A stretch of DNA of 14,467 nt, from assembly GCA_937915335.1 (NCBI GenBank), contig CALDLZ010000100.1, forward strand, positions 1-14,467, read 5' to 3'. The translations under genes and the position numbers were made by a program. Below, in pieces: positions 13,535 to 14,467 of the stretch. Every line of letters starts with the position of its first letter. Positions within the stretch are counted from its first letter, which is position 1. The notes beneath the pieces were generated by a model, which did not search any database, was not told the DNA's origin, and saw only the letters and a program-made list of their open reading frames with translations. The stretch is from an uncultured Faecalibacterium sp. GTDB lineage: Bacteria; Bacillota; Clostridia; Oscillospirales; Ruminococcaceae.

Positions 13535-13563
13535 AGAATACGGCATACAGTTTATTTTGTCAA
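13535..13563 (-). promoter_or_regulatory. Promoter of araC
   Basis: On the minus strand a consensus TTGACA (13558-13563), 17 bases, TATTCT (13535-13540). This gives a long leader of about 165 bases before the ATG at 13362, holding the hairpin and the dyad. Confidence 0.75.
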
Positions 13564-13596
13564 GAACAAAAAGAGGGCTCTTGGCATTCAATCCGC

Positions 13597-13620
13597 ACCG
13601 GGCGCTGCGCAGCACCCGGT
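13597..13620 (-). terminator. GC-rich hairpin after the HxlR gene
   Basis: ACCGGG-C-GCT (13597-13606) pairs with AGC-A-CCCGGT (13611-13620) around GCGC, with one mismatch. AATCCG flanks it directly on both sides (13590-13595 and 13621-13626). No T run follows on the minus strand, so it is a moderate terminator candidate. Confidence 0.55.
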
Positions 13621-13627
13621 AATCCGA

Positions 13628-13972
13628 TTATTCCGCGTCTTCTTTCAGCTTGTTTTTATATTCCTCGCCCCATTTCCACATAGCGTCCAGAATGGGTTTC
13701 AGGCTGTACCCCAGTTCCGTCAAGGTGTATTCCACCCGCGGAGGGACCTCGGCATAGACTTTACGGGTCAGCAATCCGCTTTCTTCCATCTGCCGCAGCT
13801 GTGCAGTCAGAACTTTCTGCGTTACATGGCCAATAGACTTTTTTAGTTCTCCGAACCGCTTTGTTCCGGACATCAGATCACGGAGAATCAGCACCTTCCA
13901 TTTATCACTGATCAGGGTCAGTGTTGTTTCTACCGGGCAAGCCGGAAGATCATTCAAATTCTCATTTTCCAT
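13628..13972 (-). CDS. HxlR family transcriptional regulator
   Basis: A 114-residue winged-helix regulator of usual length. The N-terminal CPVETTLTLISDKWKVLIL (12-30) with the conserved Cys12 of the ACPV motif is typical of HxlR proteins, several of which sense aldehydes, quinones or disulfide stress through that cysteine. RFGELKKSIGHVTQKVLT (39-56) is the recognition region and LRQMEESGLLTRKVY with PPRVEYTLTELG forms the wing. ATG at 13972 has GGAGG 7 bases upstream. It is divergent from an FMN split-barrel gene, a common pairing, and very likely controls it and itself through the palindrome in the shared 142-base gap. Confidence 0.92.
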   Translation of the reverse strand: MENENLNDLPACPVETTLTLISDKWKVLILRDLMSGTKRFGELKKSIGHVTQKVLTAQLRQMEESGLLTRKVYAEVPPRVEYTLTELGYSLKPILDAMWKWGEEYKNKLKEDAE

Positions 13973-14007
13973 AGAAATCCTCCAATAGTATCCTTTTGGT
14001 AACTACG

Positions 14008-14021
14008 GCACAATATTGTGC
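14008..14021. promoter_or_regulatory. 14-bp perfect palindrome, candidate HxlR operator
   Basis: GCACAATATTGTGC, with further GTAA (13999-14002) and TTAC (14027-14030) at symmetrical positions on either side. It lies immediately upstream of the -35 of the plus-strand gene and about 36 bases upstream of the hxlR start. Confidence 0.6.
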
Positions 14022-14025
14022 TTAC

Positions 14026-14054
14026 TTTACGAATCCGTTGTATGGCGTTATTAT
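14026..14054 (+). promoter_or_regulatory. Promoter of the FMN split-barrel gene
   Basis: TTTACG (14026-14031), 17 bases, TATTAT (14049-14054). A slightly shifted -10, TATAAC at 14052-14057, is also possible. Confidence 0.45.
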
Positions 14055-14114
14055 AACTTCAGCGAAAGCAAAACGCAAGCATTTCTTCATCGTTACCAAT
14101 TGGAGGTATTTACC

Positions 14115-14467
14115 ATGAACAAAGTCGTTGAATTTCTGAATGCTAACCCTGTGCAGTATCTGGCTACCGTAGGTCGTGATGGTAAGGCCAAGTGCCGCCC
14201 CTTTATGTTTGCAGGCGAGCTGGATGGCAAACTGTGGTTCTGCACCAATAACACCAAGGATGTCTACAAGGATATGCAGGAAAATCCTGAGATTGAGATC
14301 TCCGTTTCCAGCCCAGATTACGCATGGATCCGTCTGCATGGCAAGGCTGTGTTTGAGAACAACATGGCTGCCAAGGAAATGTGCCTCCAGAACCCCATCG
14401 TGAAGGGTCAGTACGGTGAAGCCACCAACCCCATTTTTGAGGTATTCTATCTGGAAAATGCTCATGG
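14115..14467 (+). CDS. Pyridoxamine 5'-phosphate oxidase family protein, FMN split barrel (3' end outside window)
   Basis: The first 117 residues of a small flavoprotein of the pyridoxamine-phosphate-oxidase-like family. Features seen are FLNANPVQYLATVGRDGKAK (7-26), RPFMFAGELDGKLWFCTN (28-45), KDVYKDMQENPEIEIS (48-63) and WIRLHGKAVFEN (71-82), which are the successive strands and FMN phosphate contacts of this fold. It is cytosolic and probably a small FMN- or F420-type reductase; the substrate is unknown. ATG at 14115 follows TGGAGG by 8 bases. The gene has no stop before the window end and is about 80 percent complete if it has the usual 130-150 residues. It is divergent from hxlR, which likely regulates it. 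Confidence 0.9.
   Translation, partial: MNKVVEFLNANPVQYLATVGRDGKAKCRPFMFAGELDGKLWFCTNNTKDVYKDMQENPEIEISVSSPDYAWIRLHGKAVFENNMAAKEMCLQNPIVKGQYGEATNPIFEVFYLENAH

Noticed and set aside
1..14467. CRISPR arrays, tRNA and rRNA genes, insertion sequence transposases
   Set aside because: I looked for regularly spaced repeats, tRNA-like cloverleaf ends and transposase motifs and saw none.

Overview
The window looks like chromosomal DNA from a gut Firmicute of the Clostridia, most likely Faecalibacterium or a close Ruminococcaceae relative. The clues are moderately GC-rich coding DNA, strong AGGAGG-type ribosome binding sites, and a gene set of oleate hydratase with a TetR regulator, a paired half-ABC transporter with an AraC regulator, HxlR, and an FMN split-barrel protein. 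The genus is inference; no rRNA or marker gene is present.

Left part (1-2220) is accessory and worn. It begins with the C-terminal scrap of a sigma-70 family factor and a start-less XRE helix-turn-helix fragment, followed by a strong hairpin. An orphan HipA-like kinase gene (minus strand) follows, on an AT-richer segment bounded by exact 13-bp direct repeats (578-590 and 1848-1860). About 570 bp without a convincing gene then carries an unusual density of dyads and terminator-like hairpins.

Middle part (2175-7922) is mostly housekeeping and stress related. A flavodoxin is driven by a MerR-type promoter with a 19-bp spacer. A possible 45-residue small gene has its own promoter and terminator. 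Oleate hydratase (ohyA) lies downstream of a TetR-family gene, which is divergent from an ArsB/NhaD/SLC13-type permease. A 15-bp perfect palindrome lies in the tetR-permease gap. Behind the permease terminator is a broken HD-domain gene (5' end missing, internal deletion), then an AlkA-type DNA glycosylase.

Right part (7939-13563) is one co-oriented minus-strand locus: AraC regulator, ZinT-like lipoprotein, then two fused permease-ATPase half transporters resembling the YbtPQ/IrtAB siderophore importers. Both the araC leader and the lipoprotein promoter carry the same 16-bp dyad (GTTAG-N6-CTAA type). A strong terminator separates the lipoprotein gene from the transporter genes without room for a separate promoter after it. 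The simplest reading is a metal- or metallophore-responsive uptake system with graded expression of binding lipoprotein over transporter. I regard this as the most interesting system in the window.

Right edge (13628-14467): a HxlR-family regulator divergent from a pyridoxamine-5'-phosphate-oxidase-like FMN protein that runs off the window, with a perfect 14-bp palindrome between them.
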